From CAYRQP01 sp964426545 (GTDB lineage Bacteria; Fermentibacterota; Fermentibacteria; Fermentibacterales; JCC-6), in contig CAYRQP010000002.1 of NCBI GenBank assembly GCA_964426545.1, positions 1 to 64,000 of the forward strand: a stretch of 64,000 bases of DNA, given 5' to 3'. The notes below the pieces were generated by a model. The model was not told the origin of the DNA, searched no databases, and was given only the letters and a program-made list of their open reading frames with translations. The position numbers and the translations under genes were made by a program. Positions 26,948-35,626 of this stretch are shown piece after piece. Within the stretch, counting starts at the first letter, position 1, and the number at the start of each line of letters is the position of its first letter.

Positions 26948-27469
26948 TTGAGCCTATTGGGAATCCTCATAATTCTCGGTTGCTTTGCTGTCATTCTGGT
27001 CCCATTTGGATTTGCTATACGTATTCTTGGCAATCGAACAAGAAAAAAAGAATATGCTCTCATAGAAGAGTCACTTAAAGGTATGAATTTTAAGGCTCAA
27101 CCTCCGGACCCGGTGAAATGGACAACAATAACAGGGGTAATCGATGGATATACGGCAGGTATTGTAAAATCCTGGTTTGGGAGAAGGAGGATTAATGTTC
27201 TGACAGTTGCATCGAAAAATGTTCCTGCCCATGTGAAATTCGACAAGAACGATGTCAGGCAGATATTGAAAGGCACCGGTGATTCCAATTCATATTTACA
27301 CAGTCTCAACAGAGAGACGCTGGAGACACTTCATGAATTTCTCAAGATAGCATACGCGGGTTTTTCCGACAGGAAGCTTACCTGGAGGAGTTATATGGGT
27401 GCAGACTTTAAAGGTTCGTTAACAAGAATGGTCAATCTTGTCCGTTTACTGGATGGCAGAGATAAGTAA
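26948..27469 (+). CDS. Hypothetical membrane-anchored protein
   Basis: A 173-residue protein starting at TTG 26948 with AGGA nearby. The N-terminal 25 residues (SLLGILIILGCFAVILVPFGFAI) form one transmembrane segment followed by a basic stretch, so the rest should face the cytoplasm. The remainder is a mixed alpha/beta domain with a long helix near 115-135. I do not recognise a family. Its stop is followed after 4 bp by the second copy of the 80-bp repeat. Confidence 0.6.
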   Translation: MSLLGILIILGCFAVILVPFGFAIRILGNRTRKKEYALIEESLKGMNFKAQPPDPVKWTTITGVIDGYTAGIVKSWFGRRRINVLTVASKNVPAHVKFDKNDVRQILKGTGDSNSYLHSLNRETLETLHEFLKIAYAGFSDRKLTWRSYMGADFKGSLTRMVNLVRLLDGRDK

Positions 27470-27473
27470 GAAA

Positions 27474-27554
27474 AAGTATGCAGGATGCTTTTCAAGGATA
27501 CTGCATATACAGGGCTTTAGGGTATATGATGACAGGAAAAAAGTATGCGGGATA
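27474..27554 (+). repeat. 80-bp structured dispersed repeat, copy 2
   Basis: It is the partner of 20454-20533 with the same layout (AAGTATGCAGG, TACTGCATATAC, GTATAT, AAGTATGCGGGATA) and the same position a few bases after a stop codon. Its last 10 bases contain the ATG and first codons of the next gene. Differences between copies are scattered, and the putative pairing elements are kept. Confidence 0.85.
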
Positions 27555-29191
27555 CAAATGTCGTTATTGTCGATTGTCAGACGACGGGGATGGCGCCTGA
27601 CAAGGCGCATCTTCTGGAAATCGGGTGGGTGAAATATCCGCCTGCAGACAGCCAAGATGACTCCATAGAAATTACTTCGATTCTACTGTCTCTTCCCGAG
27701 GGAGAAGAAATACCCCCACGAATTTCCGGTATGACCGGAATAACAGATGAAATGCTATTAGACGGATTGGAACCAGAAGAGGTTGCACAGAAACTGCAGG
27801 CTGTCTCGGACAACAGAGTATTTGTTGCTCATTTCGCTCAATTCGAGAAGCGGTGGATTGCATATTTATTCAATGAATACTGTCCCCAAAGCGAAATACC
27901 TGACTTCATCTGTACAAGGGAGATAGTCAAAAGACTTCATCCTGACCTGCCGGGCGGAGGAATAAGAGCTGTTGCCGGTTATTACGGGCATACCATCCCT
28001 GAAAAACTGCGGGCCGGCAGTCATGTTAAAGCTACTATACATATTTGGAGAAAGGTAGTTCGGGAACTATCTGATAAAGGAATAGACAACCTGACTGAGT
28101 TGAACGAATATCTGGATTCACCCGTATCTGCACATGAAGGGAGTTTCGATTTTCCGATGGACAGGGATAAACGGCTTTCTCTTCCGGATATCCCGGGCAT
28201 CTATAAGATGCTCTCTTTGGATGGTACTGTTCTTTATGTAGGGAAGGCAAAATCCCTGCGGAGCCGCGTGAACAGTTATTTCACGAAGAGAAGCGGAAAT
28301 AGAAAAAAACTGGAACTTGCCGCTCAGGTGTATGATGTTTGCTATGTCGAATACGATACACCGCTGGAAGCCGCTCTTGCCGAGTATGATGCTATACAGA
28401 AATTCGACCCTCAGTATAATTCAGCACTTAGAAACCCGGGTAAGATTGTTTATTTCACAGAAGATTTTACTGATTGTTCCGGTGATTGCGGTGGAAAATA
28501 TCCAGTTGGTCCAATCCAATCGGGAACGGCAGTAGAAAACCTGCCGCTACTTCTTGAGTCGCTGGTTACCGGAGACATCCCATCGCCTGAATCGATAGGG
28601 ATGGATTACCTTCCACTTGAGCAGGATGCCCCAGAGGACGGTTTTAGAATGTTCATGCAGCAGTATTTTCCGCATAGTGCGCCCACATTAGCACGTCTTT
28701 TAAAGATTGGTAAGGACATTCATCGAAGTTTGAAGACAGAAAAACAGAAAGATACTGCTGATGACAGTGATGAACTGCATGAAACAAAATTAGTGATCAC
28801 AGCGGAAGCCGTTTTCAAACACATAGAGTGGCTTGTTGCAGAAGCTTCGCGCTTAATTCGACTGTCGAGGTGGATCATACTGTTGAGCCGTAGTTATGTA
28901 GTGTGGTATTCTTCGGACGACGAGAAGAAAATACTTGAGATAGGGAGCGGTAAAATCGTTTCCTGTTCAGGAACAAGCATGTCTGAGGAACACGAACATT
29001 GGTCGGGAGAAGTATTTTCCGGAGATGCTGCAGTCAGAGAATTGGATTCGATTAAGTGCGGCAGGCTGCGGGTACTGACTTCAGAACTTCGAAGACTTGT
29101 TCGGTCAGGCAGGAAAGTCGAAATTACTCACCGAATGACGGGCGGTCGACTTTCAGGTTCCAGACTCTTGAGTATATTGGAAGATGTATAA
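27545..29191 (+). CDS. Degenerate DnaQ-type exonuclease fused to GIY-YIG (UvrC-like) nuclease
   Basis: A 548-residue fusion. Residues 4-175 resemble an RNase T/DnaQ exonuclease, but three of the four catalytic acids differ. ExoI reads DCQTTGM (Glu to Gln12), ExoII HFAQFE (Asp to Glu), and ExoIII lacks its Asp (SHVKATIH). Residues about 215-300 are a GIY-YIG domain with GIYK, LYVGKAK, the Arg of SLRSRVNSYF and the Glu in LAEYDAIQKFDPQYN, all apparently intact. The C-terminal 240 residues are unrecognised. DnaQ-UvrC-like fusions are known in other bacteria (for example actinobacteria). It probably acts in DNA repair. The start ATG lies in the 80-bp repeat. Confidence 0.82.
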   Translation: MRDTNVVIVDCQTTGMAPDKAHLLEIGWVKYPPADSQDDSIEITSILLSLPEGEEIPPRISGMTGITDEMLLDGLEPEEVAQKLQAVSDNRVFVAHFAQFEKRWIAYLFNEYCPQSEIPDFICTREIVKRLHPDLPGGGIRAVAGYYGHTIPEKLRAGSHVKATIHIWRKVVRELSDKGIDNLTELNEYLDSPVSAHEGSFDFPMDRDKRLSLPDIPGIYKMLSLDGTVLYVGKAKSLRSRVNSYFTKRSGNRKKLELAAQVYDVCYVEYDTPLEAALAEYDAIQKFDPQYNSALRNPGKIVYFTEDFTDCSGDCGGKYPVGPIQSGTAVENLPLLLESLVTGDIPSPESIGMDYLPLEQDAPEDGFRMFMQQYFPHSAPTLARLLKIGKDIHRSLKTEKQKDTADDSDELHETKLVITAEAVFKHIEWLVAEASRLIRLSRWIILLSRSYVVWYSSDDEKKILEIGSGKIVSCSGTSMSEEHEHWSGEVFSGDAAVRELDSIKCGRLRVLTSELRRLVRSGRKVEITHRMTGGRLSGSRLLSILEDV

Positions 29192-29210
29192 TGGGATAGC
29201 AGCAAAGAAA

Positions 29211-30125
29211 TCAATGAAGAAAATCTTCATATTCACTTATGTCATCGGCAGCATTACTTCTGCGTTCTTCGAGTTCAATCAGCCAATCCGTGTTTTCAGC
29301 ATTTGGATCATAAAGAGGGTGCAGTTCAGTTCTGTGGAATAATGGTGGGAATGTAATCTCTATTCCAACTGCGAATTTTGGATTTAGCATAACATCCCCT
29401 TCCGAAGCGTCATCATTGTTTAGCAATAACTGTTCGAATTCAGCAACACCTCCCTTGACTATCAGGAAGTCGAACGGTTCATAATAGACACCTATATTGG
29501 CATCTCTTCCATCCCATTCAAATATGAAAGCCAGTTCCGGGTCCGGATGGTATTCTACTGCTCCAAATAAACCGACAAATGGATTAATAACACCATCCCG
29601 GTCAGCGATGCCTGCCTGCCGGAATCGTCCTATTCCATAACCTATATTGACCATAACAGGAAGATCGAGGAGATTGTCGAGGTTCTTTGTTATTACAACA
29701 TATCCCGAGAAATTCTGGGATTCATTGTAACTATATAGAGAATCATCAGTCTCTCTGTAGAACTCATAGTCTCTCTCGGTAGTGATGTTCTGGCATCCGA
29801 TGGCTATCGACGGACTAGTCAGCGCTTCTCGAAGAAGGGCTATTTTTATTTGCCCCGAAATTCCGGCTTCCCCGAGCCATGTTATTCCAATCTGTCCGTA
29901 ATTGAAAAGACCTATGTCGAGATGTCCTGCATAGGAATAACTGCTTCCGAAAAGCGAATCGGCATTTTGAGCACCGAACAGGGTGAATGTACCGCCCAGC
30001 ACTATTTGCGTATGCTGCAGAATTCCAGCCGTAGGTGTATCCGGGAGCCCCATTCTAGCGAAAGGCAGAGACCCGGAAAACGCTGTTAATGCAGCCGTAA
30101 GCAGAACAAATAATGTGAGTCTTAT
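29211..30125 (-). CDS. Putative outer-membrane beta-barrel protein, possible ATA start
   Basis: About 304 residues if started at ATA 30125, which has GAAAGGAG seven bases upstream and gives a signal peptide (IRLTLFVLLTAALTAFSGSLPFA). The first ATG (30053) would give 280 residues without any export signal. The body alternates polar and aromatic residues in strands (LDIGLFNYGQIGITWLGEAG, GYVVITKNL, PFVGLFGAVEY, FAVGIEITFPP), as in outer-membrane barrels of the YjbH/PorV-like kind. The C-terminal 45 residues are acidic. It converges on the exonuclease fusion with a 19-bp gap. Function is unknown. Confidence 0.6.
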   Translation of the reverse strand: MRLTLFVLLTAALTAFSGSLPFARMGLPDTPTAGILQHTQIVLGGTFTLFGAQNADSLFGSSYSYAGHLDIGLFNYGQIGITWLGEAGISGQIKIALLREALTSPSIAIGCQNITTERDYEFYRETDDSLYSYNESQNFSGYVVITKNLDNLLDLPVMVNIGYGIGRFRQAGIADRDGVINPFVGLFGAVEYHPDPELAFIFEWDGRDANIGVYYEPFDFLIVKGGVAEFEQLLLNNDDASEGDVMLNPKFAVGIEITFPPLFHRTELHPLYDPNAENTDWLIELEERRSNAADDISEYEDFLH

Positions 30126-30239
30126 GACAGAACTCCTTTCAGTACATTATACAACATAAAAATAAGTGCAAAACTAACTTAAAACAAGTAAAATCAAAAT
30201 GGAACATTGCGAAGACCGGAAACTATATATAAACATCTT

Positions 30240-30256
30240 TCTCTTTAGGAAAGAGA
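30240..30256 (+). promoter_or_regulatory. Leader hairpin upstream of the 30324 gene
   Basis: TCTCTTT-AGG-AAAGAGA, a perfect 7-bp stem with a three-base loop, about 70 bp ahead of a small secreted-protein gene. No T run follows, so it is unlikely to be a terminator for either neighbour. Confidence 0.4.
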
Positions 30257-30305
30257 TAGGTGTTGTGGATACGGAATGCGTCAAAGAAGATGCGGAACAG
30301 TGCGA

Positions 30306-30326
30306 AAATCCTAAGAAGGATTTGTG
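30306..30326 (+). promoter_or_regulatory. Hairpin burying the ribosome binding site
   Basis: AAATCCT-AAGA-AGGATTT (30306-30323) is a perfect 7-bp stem whose 3' arm holds the AGGA SD of the gene starting at GTG 30324. Folding would block ribosome loading, so translation may need an opener or upstream ribosomes. Confidence 0.55.
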
Positions 30327-30749
30327 AAAACAACAATGATAGTAATGGCGTGTATGTTTCTGATGGCAATGGCTGATGCAGTATTGTATACTGACAGCTT
30401 TAAGATAGCCGAAGAATACGCTGTACAGTTAGAAACCCGCGATTGTGATGCGGATGTTTGTATACAGGACGATGTTTTATATATAAGATATCCTACGCAT
30501 ACCAAAACAGTAAACTACAATAAACAATTCTGGGCTCCCCTCGAAATTGTTTTGGACATAGGCCAGTATGAGAAATGGTTTCCTTCAGAATTATACATCA
30601 TCTGGGAAGACTGGACTTGCATCGTTACATTTGAACAAATAGAAGGTGCCTGGGAAATATTAGCAATTCCGGACTGGTATGATGTTTGGATAGAAAAAGA
30701 TGATTTGTATAATACAGAGGTGACTAATAGTCAGTTTCCGGTAAAATAA
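30324..30749 (+). CDS. Small secreted protein of unknown function
   Basis: A 141-residue protein starting at GTG 30324 with AAGAAGGA before it. The first 19 residues (MKTTMIVMACMFLMAMADA) form a cleavable signal peptide. The mature part is acidic and rich in Trp, Tyr and Asp, with one pair of cysteines (CDADVC) that could form a disulfide. I recognise no family. It stands alone between a divergent barrel-like gene and the aspartate kinase operon, with two hairpins in its leader. Confidence 0.6.
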   Translation: MKTTMIVMACMFLMAMADAVLYTDSFKIAEEYAVQLETRDCDADVCIQDDVLYIRYPTHTKTVNYNKQFWAPLEIVLDIGQYEKWFPSELYIIWEDWTCIVTFEQIEGAWEILAIPDWYDVWIEKDDLYNTEVTNSQFPVK

Positions 30750-30792
30750 TCACCCTAAAAAGTAAAATATGAATTTAGGTTGAGGGTTGAAG

Positions 30793-31980
30793 ATGAAGAA
30801 CTGTGTAGCAAAATTCGGAGGTACCTGTCTTGCTTCGATGAACTCGATGGATAAGGCGGCTCAGCACTGCATCGATATTCTGGACGAGTATTCATCTCTC
30901 GTAGTTATAGTATCGGCGATGGGGCGGGATGGCGACCCGTATGCAACTGATACATTGCTCGGGCTTGCACCGGAAGCTGAACAGAAAGAAAAAGAGAGAA
31001 TAATGGCTTGCGGTGAGTTGATATCAGCAACCGTATTTGCATCTGTTCTTCGTTCTAAAGGTATTAAAGCAGTTTCACTGAGCGGCTGGGAAGCCGGAAT
31101 AGTGACAAATGATCCCGCCGGTTCTTCAGGTGTCAAGCATGTTACCCCTGCACTGCTACAGGAAGCCCTGGATGAAAGTGACTGTGTTGTGGTAGCCGGA
31201 TTTCAGGGTAAGACTGAAACCGGAAGAATATCCACACTCGGACGCGGGGGAAGCGACACCAGTGCAATTGTAATTGCCGCGGCACTGGGTGCTGATAACA
31301 TCATGCTGTTCAAGACGGTTGATTCGGTCTTTACGGCGGATCCTTCCAAGGTTCCGGAAGCCCTGAAAGTAGAAAGAATAAGTACGGAAGATATCAGGCA
31401 GCTGGCATGGGAAGGAGCCAGGATCATTCACCCCGGAGCTGCTGAAATAGCAGGAGAAAATAACCTGACAATTAATGTTCACTCATTTGATTCGGGTATG
31501 AAAGTCACAGAAATTGTGCCTTTCGTGATAAAAAAGGGAAAATACATAACAGGAGTGGCATCAGGTCCTGAAGTTACACAGGTCTGGGCAGTTGGAGATA
31601 CAATGACAGCCCCGCATGGTTTCTTCAGAAAACTCTTCTCGTTAGTCAGCGATGCCGGGGTCTCCATGGATATGTTCAGTGTGACGGGTAATACAGCACT
31701 CTTCACTGTACCCACGAATCAGGGAGAAACGGTTTCTGCCGTATTGAAGGAGAATGGGATTGAATTCAGCACTTTAGGCTCATGTGCCAAGGTATCTATT
31801 GTAGGTGCCGAGATGCACGGTATGAAAGGTGTAATGGCGCGATTCGCTCATGCACTCAGTGATGTATCTGTCGATATGCTCCAGACTGTCGACTCACATG
31901 CCACTATTTCAGCACTTGTTCTAATGGAACAGCGCGACAGGGCTCTTCAGGCACTGCATAAGGAGTTTATCGAGGAATGA
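30793..31980 (+). CDS. lysC: Aspartate kinase
   Basis: A 395-residue monofunctional aspartokinase, first step of lysine, threonine and methionine synthesis. The N-terminal KFGGTC (residues 7-12) replaces the usual KFGGTS. Then come VVIVSAMGRDGDP, SGWEAG, the TLGRGGSDTSA active-site loop and WEGARIIHPGA. Two C-terminal ACT regions (about 260-395) suggest feedback control by lysine or threonine. ATG 30793 follows GAGGG at good spacing, so TTG 30787 is not needed. It overlaps uppP by 4 bp. Confidence 0.92.
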   Translation: MKNCVAKFGGTCLASMNSMDKAAQHCIDILDEYSSLVVIVSAMGRDGDPYATDTLLGLAPEAEQKEKERIMACGELISATVFASVLRSKGIKAVSLSGWEAGIVTNDPAGSSGVKHVTPALLQEALDESDCVVVAGFQGKTETGRISTLGRGGSDTSAIVIAAALGADNIMLFKTVDSVFTADPSKVPEALKVERISTEDIRQLAWEGARIIHPGAAEIAGENNLTINVHSFDSGMKVTEIVPFVIKKGKYITGVASGPEVTQVWAVGDTMTAPHGFFRKLFSLVSDAGVSMDMFSVTGNTALFTVPTNQGETVSAVLKENGIEFSTLGSCAKVSIVGAEMHGMKGVMARFAHALSDVSVDMLQTVDSHATISALVLMEQRDRALQALHKEFIEE

Positions 31981-32759
31981 CTCTTCTTGCAGCGGTTATT
32001 CTTGCTTTGCTTCAGGGATTGACAGAGTTTCTCCCCGTATCCAGTTCAGGGCATCTTGCTCTTTTCGGTATTCTGATGGATGTACCGAAGGGTGATATCT
32101 CGTTCGAGATAATTCTGCATGTAGGTACACTATGTGCAGTACTTGCGGTCTATCATAGGGAGATAATTCAACTTGTCGCGGGTGTAGTGAAAAGGGAAAA
32201 GGAGAGTCTGGCACTTGCGGGGTTTCTGATTATTGGAACAATTCCAGCGGGACTTGCCGGATATTTTCTTGCAGAGAGAATCGAATCAGCATTCGATAAT
32301 CCGATGCTTGTCTCGGTAATGCTGCTTGTTACAGGAACCATTCTCTATGCTTCTAAATATGCAGGACAGGTAAATAAGGAAACTCCGTCATTAAAGGGGA
32401 GTATTTTGATTGGGATTTCGCAGGCGCTTGCACTTTTGCCCGGTATTTCGAGGTCAGGTATCACAATATCAACAGGACTGTTCTGCGGGATATGCAGAGA
32501 GAAAGCAGCAAAATTTTCCTTTCTTCTCTCAGTACCGGCAATAGCCGGTGCAGCCGTGCTTAAAATGGGAGAGATGGGAAATACGGGAACAGGAGCATGG
32601 ATTCTCATAACTTCTTTCATAGTGTCAGGGCTTACAGGGTATTTTGCATTACGCCTGCTGCTTGGATTTCTTCGCAGAGGTAAGTTCAGCATGTTTGCAT
32701 GGTACTGCTGGGCTGTCGGGATAGCCGGAATAACACTTTCTCTGGTTGGAAAGTCATGA
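31977..32759 (+). CDS. uppP: Undecaprenyl-diphosphatase UppP (BacA)
   Basis: A 260-residue integral membrane phosphatase that recycles undecaprenyl diphosphate for cell-wall and surface-glycan synthesis. The catalytic segments LQGLTEFLPVSSSGHL (N-terminal) and LPGISRSG (about 158-165) are present, with roughly seven or eight hydrophobic helices. Length is normal. It overlaps the aspartate kinase and the first TPR gene by ATGA-type junctions, so these unrelated activities share one transcript. Confidence 0.93.
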   Translation: MTLLAAVILALLQGLTEFLPVSSSGHLALFGILMDVPKGDISFEIILHVGTLCAVLAVYHREIIQLVAGVVKREKESLALAGFLIIGTIPAGLAGYFLAERIESAFDNPMLVSVMLLVTGTILYASKYAGQVNKETPSLKGSILIGISQALALLPGISRSGITISTGLFCGICREKAAKFSFLLSVPAIAGAAVLKMGEMGNTGTGAWILITSFIVSGLTGYFALRLLLGFLRRGKFSMFAWYCWAVGIAGITLSLVGKS

Positions 32760-35626
32760 TAAGTATTCTGCTTGCTGTTCTTGCAATAAGTGGTCTGCCG
32801 GAATGGGAAGACCATCTGCTCGATATGGATATTGCCGCTGCCGAAATGGAAATACAGGCAGCTCTGGCAGAAGACTCTCTGAATATAGATGCTCAAATGG
32901 CCGGCCTAATCACGAGATTGGTAGATACCGGTGAACTGTCTGTCGAGACTGCAGATTCCCTGAGCGCCCATTTGACAATCCTCATTGAGAATGACACATC
33001 ATCGATATACATTTTAACTGCCCTGGGGTATATTGAGGCCTACCGAAACACACTTCCTGAAAGAGTGACTGCTCTTTTCGAACAGGCGTTTACAGTAGAC
33101 CACGGATTTGTATTTGCACGGTTAGGCTATGGATCAGCACTTGCACTTAGCGGATACGAGGAAAAGGGCTTTGATATAATTGACTTCGATTTGCGATTGT
33201 CGACATCTCTTCTCGCTGCATATTTCAAGATAGCATATTTCAGAGATCAGAAGAACAGAAACGAAGAACTGTTAGAAGCTTACAGAATTGCAGTCTTCAA
33301 CTATCCTGATGATGTCTCGCTATTTGCGGGATATATAACAGAGCTATATTCCTCCGGCAGGAAGGACGAAGCCGAATCTGTCTTCTGCGAACATACATAT
33401 ACTGACCTGCAGGATGAATATGCCTGTCATCTTCTTGCCAATATATACAGGGAAAACGAATGCTGGCAGGGTGCCATCGAATGCTATGAGTATCTTTTAG
33501 GTGAAAATCCGGATAATGAAAATTACTATATTGAAATAGGTTATTGTCTTGAAATGATGGATAATCCTGATACTGCACGGGAAATGTACATTGAAGCACT
33601 TCGTGTAAATCCCGAAAGCGCAGTCACTAATTATTACCTTGGTATGCTCGAAGTTACTGCCAGCGACATGAGAGCTGCAACGGATTATGTGATAAGAGCA
33701 GCAGAATGTGACCCCCTTTATATCTATGATGTGTTCGACCTTGCTCTTACATTCGAAAATGAAGAGGACATGGAGAGTGCTGTATATCTGTTTCAGGAAG
33801 CACTGAAGGTCGATACACTGGTATCATATGCGGAAGAACAGCTTGATTTGAATGTTAACATCCTGCTTGCCTATGATCTCGAATACCTGGACAGGTATGA
33901 AGAGGCTATCGATATCTATAGCATGGTAATCCGTGAAGATTCCAGTCAGGCGTCTGTCTGGCGGTCGATTGGAAGTGCATATGAAACACTCGATGAGGAT
34001 GATATGGCAGTCGAAACCTATCTGGAAGCAGTAAATAACATTGCTTTGGACGAGACCCCCTGGTTCTATGGACAACTCGGATACCTGATGGAAGACGAGA
34101 ACGATACAGATGCTGCTCTCGCCTATTACACGGAAGCAGTGAAAATCGACAGTCTTTACACTTATGGCTGGCGACGCATCGGTGCCGTGACTGTTCAAAC
34201 CGGTGAATATCAGACTGCTCTCGAAGCATTGGAAAGAGCATTTGAAACAGGTTCGGATTCCCTGTCGTGCATGGCCGGGAGGATACTCGCCTTAGAAGGA
34301 CTGGGGAGAGATACAGAGGCAGCTGAATTGGAAGAATCTTTTCTGAATTTGTATCCAACGGGGTGGATTGAGTATGTATATTTCACTTTTTTATCAGGTG
34401 AGTCACTTGCCCTTGCTATTGCGGAAAGAGTAAGAGAAGATGCAGAAGACAGAGTGCTTCTGTTCAGTGAACTTGCATATCTATATGATTATCTTGGTGT
34501 TCCGTTCGAAGCGGACAGTTGTTTCATAGCTGCAATTGATGCTGACCGAACCAATACAAAAACCCTTGATGACTATGCTCAGTATCTAATCAACGGCGGC
34601 AGGGACGAAGATGCTATTGAATTCTTACTGATGATTTCAGCGATAGATAATCTCGATTTCGAAAATTGGAATGTTCTGGGCGAAAGACTCCTCTTTTCAG
34701 AACGACTGGATGAAGCAGAAAATGCCTTTTTAACATCTCTTTCTATTGAACCCGGGCAAGTCTGGGTGCTTGCCTATCTGGGATATCTGTATGAACTTCG
34801 AGAAGACCTGGATACTGCTCTGGATTATTATTACGCCACACTCGAAGTCTCTCCGGGTTATGATTATGTGGAAGGGCGAATCACAAGCATTACTAACCCG
34901 AATTACACAACGCCATCCAATTCTGATACATACGGCAATCTCCATGCCCAGGTTAGATTTTATTCCAATGTCGAAATCGGGGACACACGCGAGAAGAACT
35001 ACAACATAGGATGCAATATCGAATATGACTTCGATGAGAGGGGTAGCAACCTAGAACTCGATGTGGACTACGCTCTCGTAGAGAGTACAAGGGAATGGGT
35101 CGATGACACGAACTGGACGAACATCTCTCTCTCCTCAGCCAGGCATATTACCGGAGATATTTCGGTGGTATTGGGATCCGAGTGGGACAGACGGCCGGGT
35201 ACAGTGAGACCATGGCAGATTACTTCATCGTTATCCGGGGCTTATGGAAAATGGATGACGGACTGGTTCTTCATGTATCCTGAAATAGGGATTGGTCTGG
35301 TGAATACGCACTGGGAAAAGTGGACCGGGCTTGGATATGAAGACGAGCGGACTCATATTCTCACAACATTTGGATCTCTATTTCTTCAAATTTCGAATTA
35401 TGAGAAGAAGTGGCCTGTATTCCTGCTTTACGGAGATTTCTATATTCCCCCCGATGATACTGATAGGTTGATAACACATTCAATTGCAGAGATCAGCTTT
35501 AGTCTGTGGGATCCCCTTTCATTCTCTATAGGATATACACTTGATTACACACGAACACCGGTATATGAACACTGGAAAAAATACGATAGCAATTTCTATG
35601 CAAGATTCAATCTGGGGATATTCTGA
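32756..35626 (+). CDS. Large TPR protein with C-terminal barrel-like domain
   Basis: A 956-residue exported protein. I start it at ATG 32756 (overlapping uppP TGA), giving a signal peptide (MISILLAVLAISGLP). At least a dozen TPR units follow to about residue 715 (for example NPDNENYYIEIGYCLEMMDNPDTA region, PESAVTNYYLGMLEV). The last roughly 230 residues are strand-rich with aromatic girdles and end LGIF, as outer-membrane barrels do. The C-terminal domain resembles that of the next gene (YPEIGIGLVNT, IPPDD, ITHS.AEISFS.W.PLS). Function unknown; a periplasmic scaffold joined to the outer membrane is a guess. Confidence 0.72.
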   Translation: MISILLAVLAISGLPEWEDHLLDMDIAAAEMEIQAALAEDSLNIDAQMAGLITRLVDTGELSVETADSLSAHLTILIENDTSSIYILTALGYIEAYRNTLPERVTALFEQAFTVDHGFVFARLGYGSALALSGYEEKGFDIIDFDLRLSTSLLAAYFKIAYFRDQKNRNEELLEAYRIAVFNYPDDVSLFAGYITELYSSGRKDEAESVFCEHTYTDLQDEYACHLLANIYRENECWQGAIECYEYLLGENPDNENYYIEIGYCLEMMDNPDTAREMYIEALRVNPESAVTNYYLGMLEVTASDMRAATDYVIRAAECDPLYIYDVFDLALTFENEEDMESAVYLFQEALKVDTLVSYAEEQLDLNVNILLAYDLEYLDRYEEAIDIYSMVIREDSSQASVWRSIGSAYETLDEDDMAVETYLEAVNNIALDETPWFYGQLGYLMEDENDTDAALAYYTEAVKIDSLYTYGWRRIGAVTVQTGEYQTALEALERAFETGSDSLSCMAGRILALEGLGRDTEAAELEESFLNLYPTGWIEYVYFTFLSGESLALAIAERVREDAEDRVLLFSELAYLYDYLGVPFEADSCFIAAIDADRTNTKTLDDYAQYLINGGRDEDAIEFLLMISAIDNLDFENWNVLGERLLFSERLDEAENAFLTSLSIEPGQVWVLAYLGYLYELREDLDTALDYYYATLEVSPGYDYVEGRITSITNPNYTTPSNSDTYGNLHAQVRFYSNVEIGDTREKNYNIGCNIEYDFDERGSNLELDVDYALVESTREWVDDTNWTNISLSSARHITGDISVVLGSEWDRRPGTVRPWQITSSLSGAYGKWMTDWFFMYPEIGIGLVNTHWEKWTGLGYEDERTHILTTFGSLFLQISNYEKKWPVFLLYGDFYIPPDDTDRLITHSIAEISFSLWDPLSFSIGYTLDYTRTPVYEHWKKYDSNFYARFNLGIF

